Positions 1 through 7,660 of a stretch of 64,000 nucleotides of DNA are shown here, one piece after another. Both the position numbers and the translations under genes were made by a program. How positions within the stretch are numbered: position 1 is the first letter of the stretch; the number at the start of each line of letters is the position of its first letter. The DNA is from Aequorivita vitellina. GTDB lineage: Bacteria > Bacteroidota > Bacteroidia > Flavobacteriales > Flavobacteriaceae. The stretch is taken from contig NZ_JAIRBA010000012.1 of assembly GCF_022008365.1 (NCBI RefSeq), forward strand, positions 1-64,000, given 5' to 3'. Below the pieces are notes generated by a model. It worked only from the letters and a program-made list of their open reading frames with translations. It searched no databases and was not told the DNA's origin.

Positions 1-272
1 TGGATATCGGCAGGGTTGGTAACTATGGAGTGCCAACCAAACCCAGTGAAACTACGATGAGCAGAATATCCGCAGCAGCCAGCTTCATAAGCAACGCTCA
101 CTTGATGATCTTTAAAGTTCTTCTGAACATAGTCATAAAGGGTTTTGGCCTCAGGTGGCATGGAAAAGGATTTGCCTGAGAATAGGTCCGTAGCACAGTG
201 AATCTTCCAGCTTCGCTTGTGGATGTCGATGCCAATGTATAACTTTGGTTGGGCAGTGGGTGCAGTTTTCAT
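1..272 (-). CDS. IS110-family transposase, N-terminal part (runs off the window)
   Basis: The reverse strand from an ATG at 272 reads as 90 codons and leaves the window without a stop. The start YIGIDIHKRSWKIH and the later AYEAGCCGYSAHR and IVTNPADI segments match the N-terminal DEDD (RuvC-like) domain of IS110-family transposases. The Asp of GIDIH and the Glu of YEAG are expected metal ligands of that fold. Members of this family are now known as RNA-guided recombinases that use a bridge RNA encoded in a non-coding end of the element. The C-terminal serine domain, and whether the copy is intact, cannot be seen. The structured region at 341-426 lies just upstream of this gene. Confidence 0.85.
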   Translation of the reverse strand, partial: MKTAPTAQPKLYIGIDIHKRSWKIHCATDLFSGKSFSMPPEAKTLYDYVQKNFKDHQVSVAYEAGCCGYSAHRSFTGFGWHSIVTNPADI

Positions 273-340
273 ATCTTATTGTTTTGGTGAACTTTAAAGA
301 TACTGGATTCACTGCTTTTTCATCGATGCCATAATTTATT

Positions 341-426
341 GCTAGTTCTAGCCTACTTACGAAAATCCTCGCGGATTTTCTATTCGGTTTTTATTTGCTA
401 AATTAGTTGCTTAAACACGCAACTAA
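341..426. repeat. Cluster of three palindromes upstream of the IS110 transposase
   Basis: Three perfect dyads follow each other: GCTAG-TT-CTAGC (341-352), GAAAATCC-TCGC-GGATTTTC (361-380) and TTAGTTGC with GCAACTAA separated by 8 bases (403-426). Together with AAAACCG at 436-442 they resemble either a dispersed palindromic flavobacterial repeat that served as IS110 target, or a structured RNA in the non-coding end of the element. I cannot choose between these from one copy. Region 273-500 contains no other gene. Confidence 0.6.
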
Positions 427-500
427 CCATACACAAAACCGTTCTCTGCAAGCTGATATTAACATATTAAAAATCTATAAACTATAATACAACAAAGAAT

Positions 501-1352
501 ATGAAAAATTCGGTGATGACTCTGTTTCTTTTTCTTACACCATTGTTTTTATTAAGCCAAAACTCTATATCTCATTCTAGCCCTAATTATACATCATGTT
601 TAGAGCTAATGAAAAATTTTAATAATGAGATGCAAATTAATTTCGGGGATAAAGCTGTAAAGATTTGGACCAAAAATTATTTACTTGTTGTAAAAAAAGG
701 TTCAGGTGCAGTACACGTCATGAAGCCAGAGCAAATTCACACAAAAGTTGATATAGAAAATAAAGCACTGGTGATTTATACCAAGACAGAAGATAGAGAG
801 ATATTTGAGTTAAGAGCAAAAGGAACTTTTACAGATTTTGATATATGGATTTACGGATTTGAAAATAATCTTAGTGATGAACTAATAGAGAAGCATGCAA
901 CAATTTTAAACGAACTGCTCGCGTGTTTAAAAGCGAACTCTACGTATGAAGATAAGATTACCATGAATAGGTATTTAGATACTTTATTAATTAAGTATCC
1001 ATTATGGAAAGCTCCAGAACCAACAAAATATACAGATGTCAACATCTTCTCTTCTAGCTCTTCAAAAAAAGAAAGAACTTTAACTCCCAATGAAATAGCC
1101 AAAATGAAGCGATTTCAGGATTCGATGAAAAGAGAATTGGACAAAGCATGGGTAAGGGCAAAAAAAGGTAGTAATTGCCCTAAATGCGCAGGTTATGGAC
1201 ACGTATTTACCTCAAAAAAAGTAAATAATACATATATAGAATTTTCAGAAGATACGTTTTATCTTTATAAGAAAACTACAACTACAAGTAACGATTATTT
1301 TCAGAAAATTAAGTGCTCTAAATGCAAAGGTACTGGTAAGATAAAATACTGA
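501..1352 (+). CDS. Secreted protein with two C-terminal CxxCxGxG motifs
   Basis: A 283-residue protein of unknown function. Residues 1-20 form a signal peptide ending in a hydrophobic stretch and LLSQ. The middle has no motif I recognise; a serine run lies near 184-188. The C-terminus carries CPKCAGYG (Cys226, Cys229) and CSKCKGTG (Cys272, Cys275), the type of repeat that binds zinc in the DnaJ central domain, but no J domain is present. The start ATG directly precedes the signal peptide and follows an AT-rich leader. The gene stands alone between two related inverted repeat regions (around 341-449 and 1394-1513) next to an IS110 end, so it looks like mobile or cassette-like cargo. Function unknown. 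Confidence 0.75.
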   Translation: MKNSVMTLFLFLTPLFLLSQNSISHSSPNYTSCLELMKNFNNEMQINFGDKAVKIWTKNYLLVVKKGSGAVHVMKPEQIHTKVDIENKALVIYTKTEDREIFELRAKGTFTDFDIWIYGFENNLSDELIEKHATILNELLACLKANSTYEDKITMNRYLDTLLIKYPLWKAPEPTKYTDVNIFSSSSSKKERTLTPNEIAKMKRFQDSMKRELDKAWVRAKKGSNCPKCAGYGHVFTSKKVNNTYIEFSEDTFYLYKKTTTTSNDYFQKIKCSKCKGTGKIKY

Positions 1353-1393
1353 TTATTTGAGGTAATGACGGCTTTAAATTAAAAAATAAGCCA

Positions 1394-1513
1394 GCAGAGA
1401 ACAACGCATAACGTCCATTGCTTATTTTGGCTTCTCGGATAAATCCACGCAATCGGTAAATTCGGGAAATTCTATGTATTTTGGTCAAAATGTTTCGCAA
1501 CGGAACGTTATAC
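1394..1513. repeat. Imperfect inverted repeat, attC-like, 3' of the 501-1352 gene
   Basis: GCATAACGTCC at 1406-1416 is matched in inverse orientation by GGAACGTTATAC at 1502-1513, enclosing about 85 bases. The left end starts with GCAGAGAAC (1394-1402), and the same nonamer occurs inverted at 441-449 on the other side of the gene. Size and layout recall integron attC or other folded recombination sites, but the core does not match GTTRRRY exactly. Confidence 0.5.
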
Positions 1514-1597
1514 AAACACGTAGCACTTCACTTCATCGAGAAACCATTTCACAAATCCAAAAAAATGTTTAATTTTGTATCTAACTGGATACAATAA

Positions 1598-1790
1598 ATG
1601 ATTGTCACTAAAAAGACATCTGAGTTTGATAAAATGGATTAGGAAGCTGAAAGATATACGTGCGAAATCTAAAATACTTTTCCGAATCCAGAAACTTGAA
1701 ACTGATGGGCACTTTGGAGATTGCAAACCTGTGGGAGAAGGAATTAGTCTTGACCGCCAAAAGCTGTCAAAATGCTTCCAAAAAATTTAA
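1598..1790 (+). pseudogene. HigB/RelE-like (phage Gp49-like) toxin relic, frameshifted
   Basis: From the ATG at 1598 the reading frame gives MIVTKKTSEFDK and then hits a stop. A shift of one base within the AAAA run before TGG (about 1629-1634) restores WIRKLKDIRAKSKIL followed by FGDCKPVGEGIS, which are hallmark segments of the Gp49-like/HigB addiction-module toxin family. The rest of the toxin (the MRI..YGPGYRVYF core) is missing and the frame ends at 1790 in unrelated sequence. No antitoxin gene is visible. A dyad GTATC-N6-GATAC (1577-1592) sits just upstream and may be the old operator. Both the frameshift and the truncation argue that it is dead. Confidence 0.7.
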
Positions 1791-1997
1791 ATCTATTTTG
1801 AATACCATTTGTGGATACGATATGGATATTGAAGAGGGGTGAAAGGATATTGAACACGAAAATGGAAACGCTCTTGGTACGTTTTGGGCTGCACTTTGCC
1901 TTGATGATTTGTTGAGACCCGATCCTTTATCCGAGGAATAGATAAAGCCATATAGGATAAAAGAAAGCAGTTAAAAGATATCAAGGCAAAATCATTC
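1791..1997. other. Degenerate intergenic stretch after the toxin relic
   Basis: Short plus-strand frames here look as if they once coded (for example GNALGTFWAALCLDDLL around 1865-1915) but are broken by stops. I do not recognise the family. It is probably more debris of the same accessory insertion. Confidence 0.35.
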
Positions 1998-2570
1998 CTA
2001 TTTTCGAAAAAAGTTACGGATTGAATCTATCACAGATTTAGATTTTGTTTCTTCTGCTTCAGCTTTTGTCTCTGCTGTCTCGTTTGTGCCAAAGGTATAT
2101 TGTCTTAAAAAATCACTATTGGATTTGTTGGTGGCGTATTTACGACGCTCTACACTTAGTCGATCCAATTTTTCTTTTTCAGCTGCTATTATCTCTTTAA
2201 ATAGGGGAGCCAATCGTTCGTTAAGTGTATTTATTGGTTCTTTTAGAAAAAAACCTTTTGCACCTTTCTTGAGCAATTCACCTTTATCTGCTTCGTATTT
2301 CAGATTGCCAGTAATAACTACAACCGGAATTTTGTCGTTATAATTTTTTATTATCCTAATCACGTCAAACGCATTCATTCCAACTAAATTAAAATCGGTA
2401 ATTACAATGTCGGGGATGTATGTTTTAAGTGCATTTATTAAACTTATCTCACTATCTACAAAACGAATTTCGGGATTATGACTAATTTTTTTAAGTTGCC
2501 GTTGCAATAAAAAAGTGTCTGATACAAGATCTTCAACTAACAAAAAATTTAAATTACTGGGTAGGTTCAT
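1998..2570 (-). CDS. Single-domain response regulator (CheY-like) with charged tail
   Basis: About 190 residues. The REC domain spans roughly residues 7-128: acidic pocket Glu13/Asp14 in LVEDLVSD, phosphoacceptor Asp59 in VITDFNLVG, the switch Thr87 in VVITG, and Lys110 in GFFLKEP. The tail to the C-terminus is charged and has no output domain. I take the ATG at 2570 (MNLPSN) rather than an upstream TTG at 2597, since the REC fold begins directly after it. It is transcribed divergently from the histidine kinase at 2776 and probably belongs to the same phosphorelay, either as a CheY-type output or as a phosphate sink. Partner assignment is inference from adjacency. Confidence 0.85.
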   Translation of the reverse strand: MNLPSNLNFLLVEDLVSDTFLLQRQLKKISHNPEIRFVDSEISLINALKTYIPDIVITDFNLVGMNAFDVIRIIKNYNDKIPVVVITGNLKYEADKGELLKKGAKGFFLKEPINTLNERLAPLFKEIIAAEKEKLDRLSVERRKYATNKSNSDFLRQYTFGTNETAETKAEAEETKSKSVIDSIRNFFRK

Positions 2571-2775
2571 AATTTTATGGTCGTTAGCGGTTAACAAGTA
2601 AAGTTATAATTTTTACGAATAAAAAATAAATTTAATTGTAAAAAAATATTAAAATGAATAATTACCAGTGAAAATTTTACGGAATAGCTAATTTGGCGAA
2701 AATTTATAATTTCGAGCACTTTTAGTACCCTCAATTTTTTTATCTTTTACCCATAAAATAAATTTTCAGCGCTGA

Positions 2776-4218
2776 ATGAAAAGAATTAGAAAGGTAGGAC
2801 TTACCAATTTTATTTTACTGGTTGCTTCGCTCTTATTTGCGATATTTCTAATTGGTTTCTCTTTTATTAAAAATTCGCAGTCTGTAGACGATATTGCCAA
2901 AAGTTGGGAGATTAAAAGCAATATACGGAAGATATCTTCAATTATTTCGCGGATTGAAAGTTATGGCCTGGCGTATAAATTTACAAATCAGGAAAAATAC
3001 AAACAGGCCGTTATAGATGCGCAGGTAGAATACGATTCACTTTTTAAAACTTTAGAAAATGCCACCCAAGAAGATGTGTTGCAAACCGAACGTTTACGGG
3101 TTATTGATGGAGAAATGAAAAGTCATTTTCAAAATTACAGCAAAATTCTATTTACTGATTCCACCAACAATAACTTACAAGCAAATGGCGACAACGCAAA
3201 TTTGTACCTCACAGAACCGCTTCAGGAAAATTTAGAAGAATTAATTGTTACAGCAGACCAACTTTTGGCGGAGCGCAACCAACGCTATACGCTATGGAAA
3301 TTTATTATTTTAGGGGCATTGGGGCTGGCCACGGTTATTGTGTTTACCAGTCTTTACAATTTAATTCAGAAAATTAAACCTTTAATAGAAGAGTTGCTTA
3401 GCACTCAAGAAAAACTCGAGTTTACAAACGTAAATCTCAAAAATACACTTACCGAATTAAAACAATCTAACGCGGATAAGGTAAAAGAAATTAAAGCGAA
3501 AGAATTGGCAATTGAAGAAGCAGAAAAACTTAACGAGTCTTTAATTGCTAAAAACCAACAATTAGATCATTTTGCTTATGTAGCATCGCACGATTTACAG
3601 GAACCGCTGCGAACGGTGTCTAATTTTTTAGAAATATTTCAAGAGGATTTTCCAGAAAGGGTAGAAGGGGAGGCGGTTATGTACTTCGATTTTATCAACA
3701 AAGCCGTGGAGCGTATGCGTAAATTAATTAGTGGATTGCTCTCTTTTTCGCGCCTTGGTACCAGTGGCGAGATGGAGTTAATAAACCTCAATAAAACAGT
3801 AAAAAAAATTAAGCAGGATTTTGCAGTTGTAATTAGTGACAGAGATATAATTATTGAAAACGACGAGTTGCCAAAAATAGTTGGCCATAAAATTGAAATA
3901 AAACAACTATTCCAAAACTTAATATCGAATGCTATAAAATTTACGCCTCCCCACGTAAAGCCGCACATTAAAATAACCTATCAAGAAACTGAGAACTACT
4001 ATAATTTTCATATTTCAGATAATGGTGTTGGAATACCGGAGAAAGATTTTACCAAAATTTTTGATATGTTCAGTCGTTTACACAGTGTTAAAAACTATGA
4101 AGGACAAGGCATTGGACTCGCATTCTGTAAAAAAATAGTAGAGCTTCACTTGGGTAATATTTGGGTGAGTTCTACTTTTGGAGAAGGCACCACTATACAT
4201 TTCACTTTAAAAAAGTAA
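2776..4218 (+). CDS. Membrane-bound sensor histidine kinase
   Basis: A 480-residue transmembrane kinase. TM1 is at about residues 10-30 and TM2 at about 173-195, bracketing a roughly 140-residue extracytoplasmic helical region like a CHASE3-type sensor. A coiled coil follows (about 205-260). The HisKA motif is HFAYVASHDLQEP with phospho-acceptor His272. The ATPase domain has the N box NLISNAIKFT, the G1 box DNGVGIPE and the G2 box GQGIGLAFCKKI. There is no attached receiver domain. The response regulator at 4221 begins 2 bases after the stop, so the pair is one operon, and another regulator lies divergently upstream. Signal unknown. Confidence 0.93.
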   Translation: MKRIRKVGLTNFILLVASLLFAIFLIGFSFIKNSQSVDDIAKSWEIKSNIRKISSIISRIESYGLAYKFTNQEKYKQAVIDAQVEYDSLFKTLENATQEDVLQTERLRVIDGEMKSHFQNYSKILFTDSTNNNLQANGDNANLYLTEPLQENLEELIVTADQLLAERNQRYTLWKFIILGALGLATVIVFTSLYNLIQKIKPLIEELLSTQEKLEFTNVNLKNTLTELKQSNADKVKEIKAKELAIEEAEKLNESLIAKNQQLDHFAYVASHDLQEPLRTVSNFLEIFQEDFPERVEGEAVMYFDFINKAVERMRKLISGLLSFSRLGTSGEMELINLNKTVKKIKQDFAVVISDRDIIIENDELPKIVGHKIEIKQLFQNLISNAIKFTPPHVKPHIKITYQETENYYNFHISDNGVGIPEKDFTKIFDMFSRLHSVKNYEGQGIGLAFCKKIVELHLGNIWVSSTFGEGTTIHFTLKK

Positions 4219-4220
4219 TA

Positions 4221-4622
4221 ATGAAAAGAATTAAAAACGTACTCCTAATTGACGATTCTGAAAGTGATAATTTCTATCATGCACGAAAGATAAAGAAGAT
4301 GGGAATATCAGACAATATACATATTTGTTATAGTGCAGAAGAAGCTTTAGATTATTTAAAAAGCGAATTAGACGGTAAGCATCCGCAACCTACTTTAATC
4401 TTTTTAGACATAAACATGCCCGGAATGAATGGATGGGAGTTTCTAAAGGCTTATGAAGCACTAGAAGTATCACAACAGGGCGAAATAGTATTGACCATGC
4501 TTAGCAATTCTATAGACGAGCGTGATAAATCTAAGGCACACGAGTTTAAATGTGTAAAAGGTTTTTACAACAAACCTCTAGATGAAACATATTTAAAAAA
4601 TATTCTTGAAACGCACTTTTAA
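4221..4622 (+). CDS. Rcp1-like single-domain response regulator
   Basis: A 133-residue stand-alone receiver domain. Asp11/Asp12 form the acidic pocket, Asp63 in FLDINMPGMNG is the phosphorylation site, and Lys118 in GFYNKPL is the conserved lysine. The start ATG at 4221 was chosen because the REC fold begins there and it lies 2 bases after the kinase stop; a longer frame to 4161 would overlap the kinase. With no output domain it should act by protein-protein contact or as a relay intermediate for the upstream kinase. Regulators of this short type are common partners of phytochrome-like and HWE/HisKA kinases. Confidence 0.92.
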   Translation: MKRIKNVLLIDDSESDNFYHARKIKKMGISDNIHICYSAEEALDYLKSELDGKHPQPTLIFLDINMPGMNGWEFLKAYEALEVSQQGEIVLTMLSNSIDERDKSKAHEFKCVKGFYNKPLDETYLKNILETHF

Positions 4623-4637
4623 AAAAAACAAAACCAA

Positions 4638-5183
4638 ATGCTTTCATTTCTTAAAAAAAATAAAGTGGCACTCATAGGTGGATTAATCTCTACTTTGTTT
4701 ATTGGTCTCGGCATTTTTTTATTGGGAAATGTTTCGGGCTACGAAGCCAAACAGCTGTTAGAAGGTTCGGTTCGCGGTATAAATATGCTTTGCAATACTG
4801 TTGTTTTGGCGTCTGCTACAATTTTGGCGTTGCTTCTTACACTGCTAGGTATTAGCTCTGGTTCGCAATCTAAATTAAAAAAAGCACACTATTTTCAAGT
4901 CTTATCCATTGCAAAAATTGATACAATATTATTTATAGCAGCACTTATTTTGTTTCAACTTTTTAATATTCCCATTACCGAATCTGAAAATGTACCTGTC
5001 TCTTGGTTTACTACTATTTATTGGGTTACCCTTTTAAGCTCTTCAGTAATTAGTGGAATGCTTGTTACGGTTATACTTTTATTGTACAGCACGGTAAAAA
5101 ACATTATTACAATCGTAGGATTGGGACAGGATCATCCGCTTATTTCTTCAGAGGAAGAAGAAGAAATAGAAGATGAAAATTAA
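4638..5183 (+). CDS. Four-helix membrane protein of unknown function
   Basis: A 181-residue integral membrane protein with predicted helices around residues 12-32, 48-70, 92-110 and 122-148. A cytoplasmic C-terminal tail ends in an acidic run (EEEEEIEDEN). No catalytic or binding motif is visible. It starts 15 bases after the response regulator on the same strand and could be transcribed with the kinase operon, which is weak evidence for a signalling link. I do not recognise a named family. Confidence 0.7.
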   Translation: MLSFLKKNKVALIGGLISTLFIGLGIFLLGNVSGYEAKQLLEGSVRGINMLCNTVVLASATILALLLTLLGISSGSQSKLKKAHYFQVLSIAKIDTILFIAALILFQLFNIPITESENVPVSWFTTIYWVTLLSSSVISGMLVTVILLLYSTVKNIITIVGLGQDHPLISSEEEEEIEDEN

Positions 5184-5316
5184 TACTTTATAAAAAATTA
5201 GTTTCAAATTGCTATCTTTCCGTCTGGGTGAATTTTTTTAGCGCTGTAGGAATCTATAATCACTTCAGAATTTACCTGAAATCCGGTGCCATCCCAAAAA
5301 CCTAAACATCTTTTAA

Positions 5317-7146
5317 ATGAGAAACACTAGCTTAAATTTAGTATTCATTTTACTAACGCTTAGCCTTTATACTTCTTGCAAAACCGAAGTAGATCGTGAA
5401 AGTTATTCCGAAGCAGAAATCGCTGCCGAATCAAAAAAAGTCAATGATTTCTTTCAGAAGTCATTCGATTATCAATTGAGTATATCTCCTGAATTTCAGA
5501 CGAGACAAGGAATAAAAACAGACTACGGCAAACTGAATGACAACACTCCCGAAGCCGCTGAAAGAGAGTTAGAATTAGACAAAAAAGAACTGGCGTGGCT
5601 AACAGATTCTGTGAATGTGGCTGCGCTTTCCAAGAATGCATTATTGAGCTATAAACTGTATAAACAAAAGAAGGAAAACAACATAGCCGATTATAAATAC
5701 AGACTGTATAACTATCCAGTAAATCAGATGTATGGCGCACATTCTGGCAAGCCGGCATTTATGATAAATATGCACCGTATTGATAGTGTTGCTGATGCAG
5801 AAGCCTATATTTCGCGATTGCACGAGTTTAACAGATTCTTCCCCCAAACAGTTGAAAACCTAAAGGCGCGCGAAGCAATTGGTGTTGTTCCCCCTAAATT
5901 TATTTACGATAAAGTAATAGAAGGCTCCGAAAATATTTTGATTGGTCAGCCATTTGATGCTTCAGATAAGCAAAGCACTTTATTAAAAGATTTTATGAAG
6001 AAAGTGAACACGTTAGATATTGATGCAACAACCAAATCTAAATTAGAAACACAAGCTAATGAAGCTCTTTTAACCTCGGTAAAACCTGCTTACGAAGCAC
6101 TTATTACGTTTATGAAAGAGCAGAAAGAAAGAGCTACCACAGACGATGGAGCTTGGAAATTTCCCGACGGTGACGCTTTTTATAATAACGCTTTAAATAG
6201 AACGACCACAACCAGTTTAACAGCTGATGAAATCCACGAAATAGGATTGCGTGAAGTTGCAAGAATCCACGAAGAAATGGAGGCAATTAAAAATGAAGTG
6301 GAATTTGAAGGAACACTGCAGGACTTTTTTCAGTTTATGCGAACCAACGAGCAATTCTATTACAGTGCAGACCAAGCCGGAAAGGATGCTTATTTAAAGA
6401 AAGCAGTGTTATTAATAGATAGCATGAAAACACGTTTAGACGAAATATTTATCACCAAACCCAAAGCAGATATTATTGTAAAAGCAGTGGAACCATTTAG
6501 AGAAAAGGCAGCGGGAAAAGCATTTTACAATCGCCCAGCAGCAGATGGCTCCAGACCGGGGATTTACTACGCTAACTTGTATGATATGGAATCTATGCCC
6601 AGCTATCAAATGGAAGCATTGGCCTATCACGAAGGTATCCCGGGGCACCATATGCAATTGGCAATTCAGCAAGAATTAGAAGAAGTGCCTATGTTTAGAA
6701 AATTTGGAGGCTACACAGCCTATACCGAAGGTTGGGGATTATATTCAGAATTTATTCCAAAGGAAATGGGTTTCTATACCGATCCGTATTCAGATTTTGG
6801 ACGTTTGGCAATGGAATTATGGAGAGCCTGCAGATTGGTTGTAGACACGGGAATACATGCCAAAAAATGGACCCGTGAAGAGGGAATTAAATACTATACA
6901 GAGAATACGCCCAATGCAGCCTTAGACGCAATTAAAATGGTTGAAAGACACATTGTTATGCCAAGCCAAGCCACAGCTTACAAGATTGGAATGTTGAAAA
7001 TATTGGAATTGCGTAAAAAAGCAAAAAACGCTTTGGGCGATAATTTTGATATCCGCGAATTTCACGAAGTGGTTCTCTCTCAGGGTGCAATTCCGCTAAA
7101 CGTTTTAGAAGATTTTGTAGATGAGTATATTGCTGCTAATAGTTGA
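5317..7146 (+). CDS. DUF885 family lipoprotein, putative metallo-hydrolase
   Basis: 609 residues. The N-terminus is a lipoprotein signal: a hydrophobic stretch, then LYTSC with Cys21 as lipidation site. The diagnostic motif HEGIPGHH (His438, Glu439, His444, His445) is the conserved metal-binding signature of DUF885 proteins, which look like gluzincin-type peptidases, with further conserved segments AYTEGWGLYSE and RACRLVVDTGIH downstream. Length fits the family. It is probably anchored in the outer or inner membrane facing the periplasm. The gene is monocistronic, with a 130-base leader containing TATCTTTC at 5213-5220, one base off the -7 consensus. The substrate is not known; peptidase activity is inferred from the motif. 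Confidence 0.88.
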   Translation: MRNTSLNLVFILLTLSLYTSCKTEVDRESYSEAEIAAESKKVNDFFQKSFDYQLSISPEFQTRQGIKTDYGKLNDNTPEAAERELELDKKELAWLTDSVNVAALSKNALLSYKLYKQKKENNIADYKYRLYNYPVNQMYGAHSGKPAFMINMHRIDSVADAEAYISRLHEFNRFFPQTVENLKAREAIGVVPPKFIYDKVIEGSENILIGQPFDASDKQSTLLKDFMKKVNTLDIDATTKSKLETQANEALLTSVKPAYEALITFMKEQKERATTDDGAWKFPDGDAFYNNALNRTTTTSLTADEIHEIGLREVARIHEEMEAIKNEVEFEGTLQDFFQFMRTNEQFYYSADQAGKDAYLKKAVLLIDSMKTRLDEIFITKPKADIIVKAVEPFREKAAGKAFYNRPAADGSRPGIYYANLYDMESMPSYQMEALAYHEGIPGHHMQLAIQQELEEVPMFRKFGGYTAYTEGWGLYSEFIPKEMGFYTDPYSDFGRLAMELWRACRLVVDTGIHAKKWTREEGIKYYTENTPNAALDAIKMVERHIVMPSQATAYKIGMLKILELRKKAKNALGDNFDIREFHEVVLSQGAIPLNVLEDFVDEYIAANS

Positions 7147-7197
7147 GCTGTAAAACTGACAGATAACATTACATATAGAAATAACGCGAATAGGGGA

Positions 7198-7413
7198 TTA
7201 ACTATTTGCCACAATAGCAATCTCCTCTTCCGTTAACCTATACAGTTCATAAACCATTTGGTCTATTTCTTTTTCGATGGTGGTTATTTGAGATTGTAGT
7301 GTTTGTGCTTTTTTCTTGTTTTCCTCAAAAAGTTCCATCCACTCAAACTCATCTTTTTTGGTGAGTTCTGCAATACTGAAAGTTGAAATAATTGCAATCC
7401 GCGTTATAAAGAA
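7198..7413 (-). pseudogene. C-terminal stub of a type IIG / Eco57I-like restriction-modification methylase
   Basis: The minus strand codes for about 71 residues with no start codon, closed upstream by a stop at 7414-7416 and ending with a normal TAA at 7198. The sequence FEWMELFEENKKKAQ then EIDQMVYELYRLTEEEI is the typical extreme C-terminus of class I SAM-dependent DNA methyltransferases of the Eco57I/BREX-like type (EIDxMVYELYGLTEEEI). The catalytic methylase and specificity domains are absent, so only a remnant of a lost system remains. The rest of the 7147-7660 gap shows no gene. Confidence 0.7.
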
Positions 7414-7660
7414 TTACTGAACTCTTAAAAATATCAAAAGTAAGTTGGCATTACTAATTTTCTTATGTACAGGATTTGAACATTTTTAGATAATCTGTAA
7501 TGGTTTGGTTCTTAGTTTTTAGAAGCGAGTAGTGGTAGCCCTAAAATTTGCCGCCATTGGTTTTATTTGGAAATTATTTTTAAATAAGTTTAGTTTGTGC
7601 GATGTTTACAAAATTGTCATTGTAAACAAGCTATAGAAACCTACTAACCAAAATATAAAT

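Noticed and set aside
1508-1726. 72-codon minus-strand frame through the attC-like repeat
   Set aside because: It crosses the inverted repeat and runs opposite to the toxin relic; no motif.
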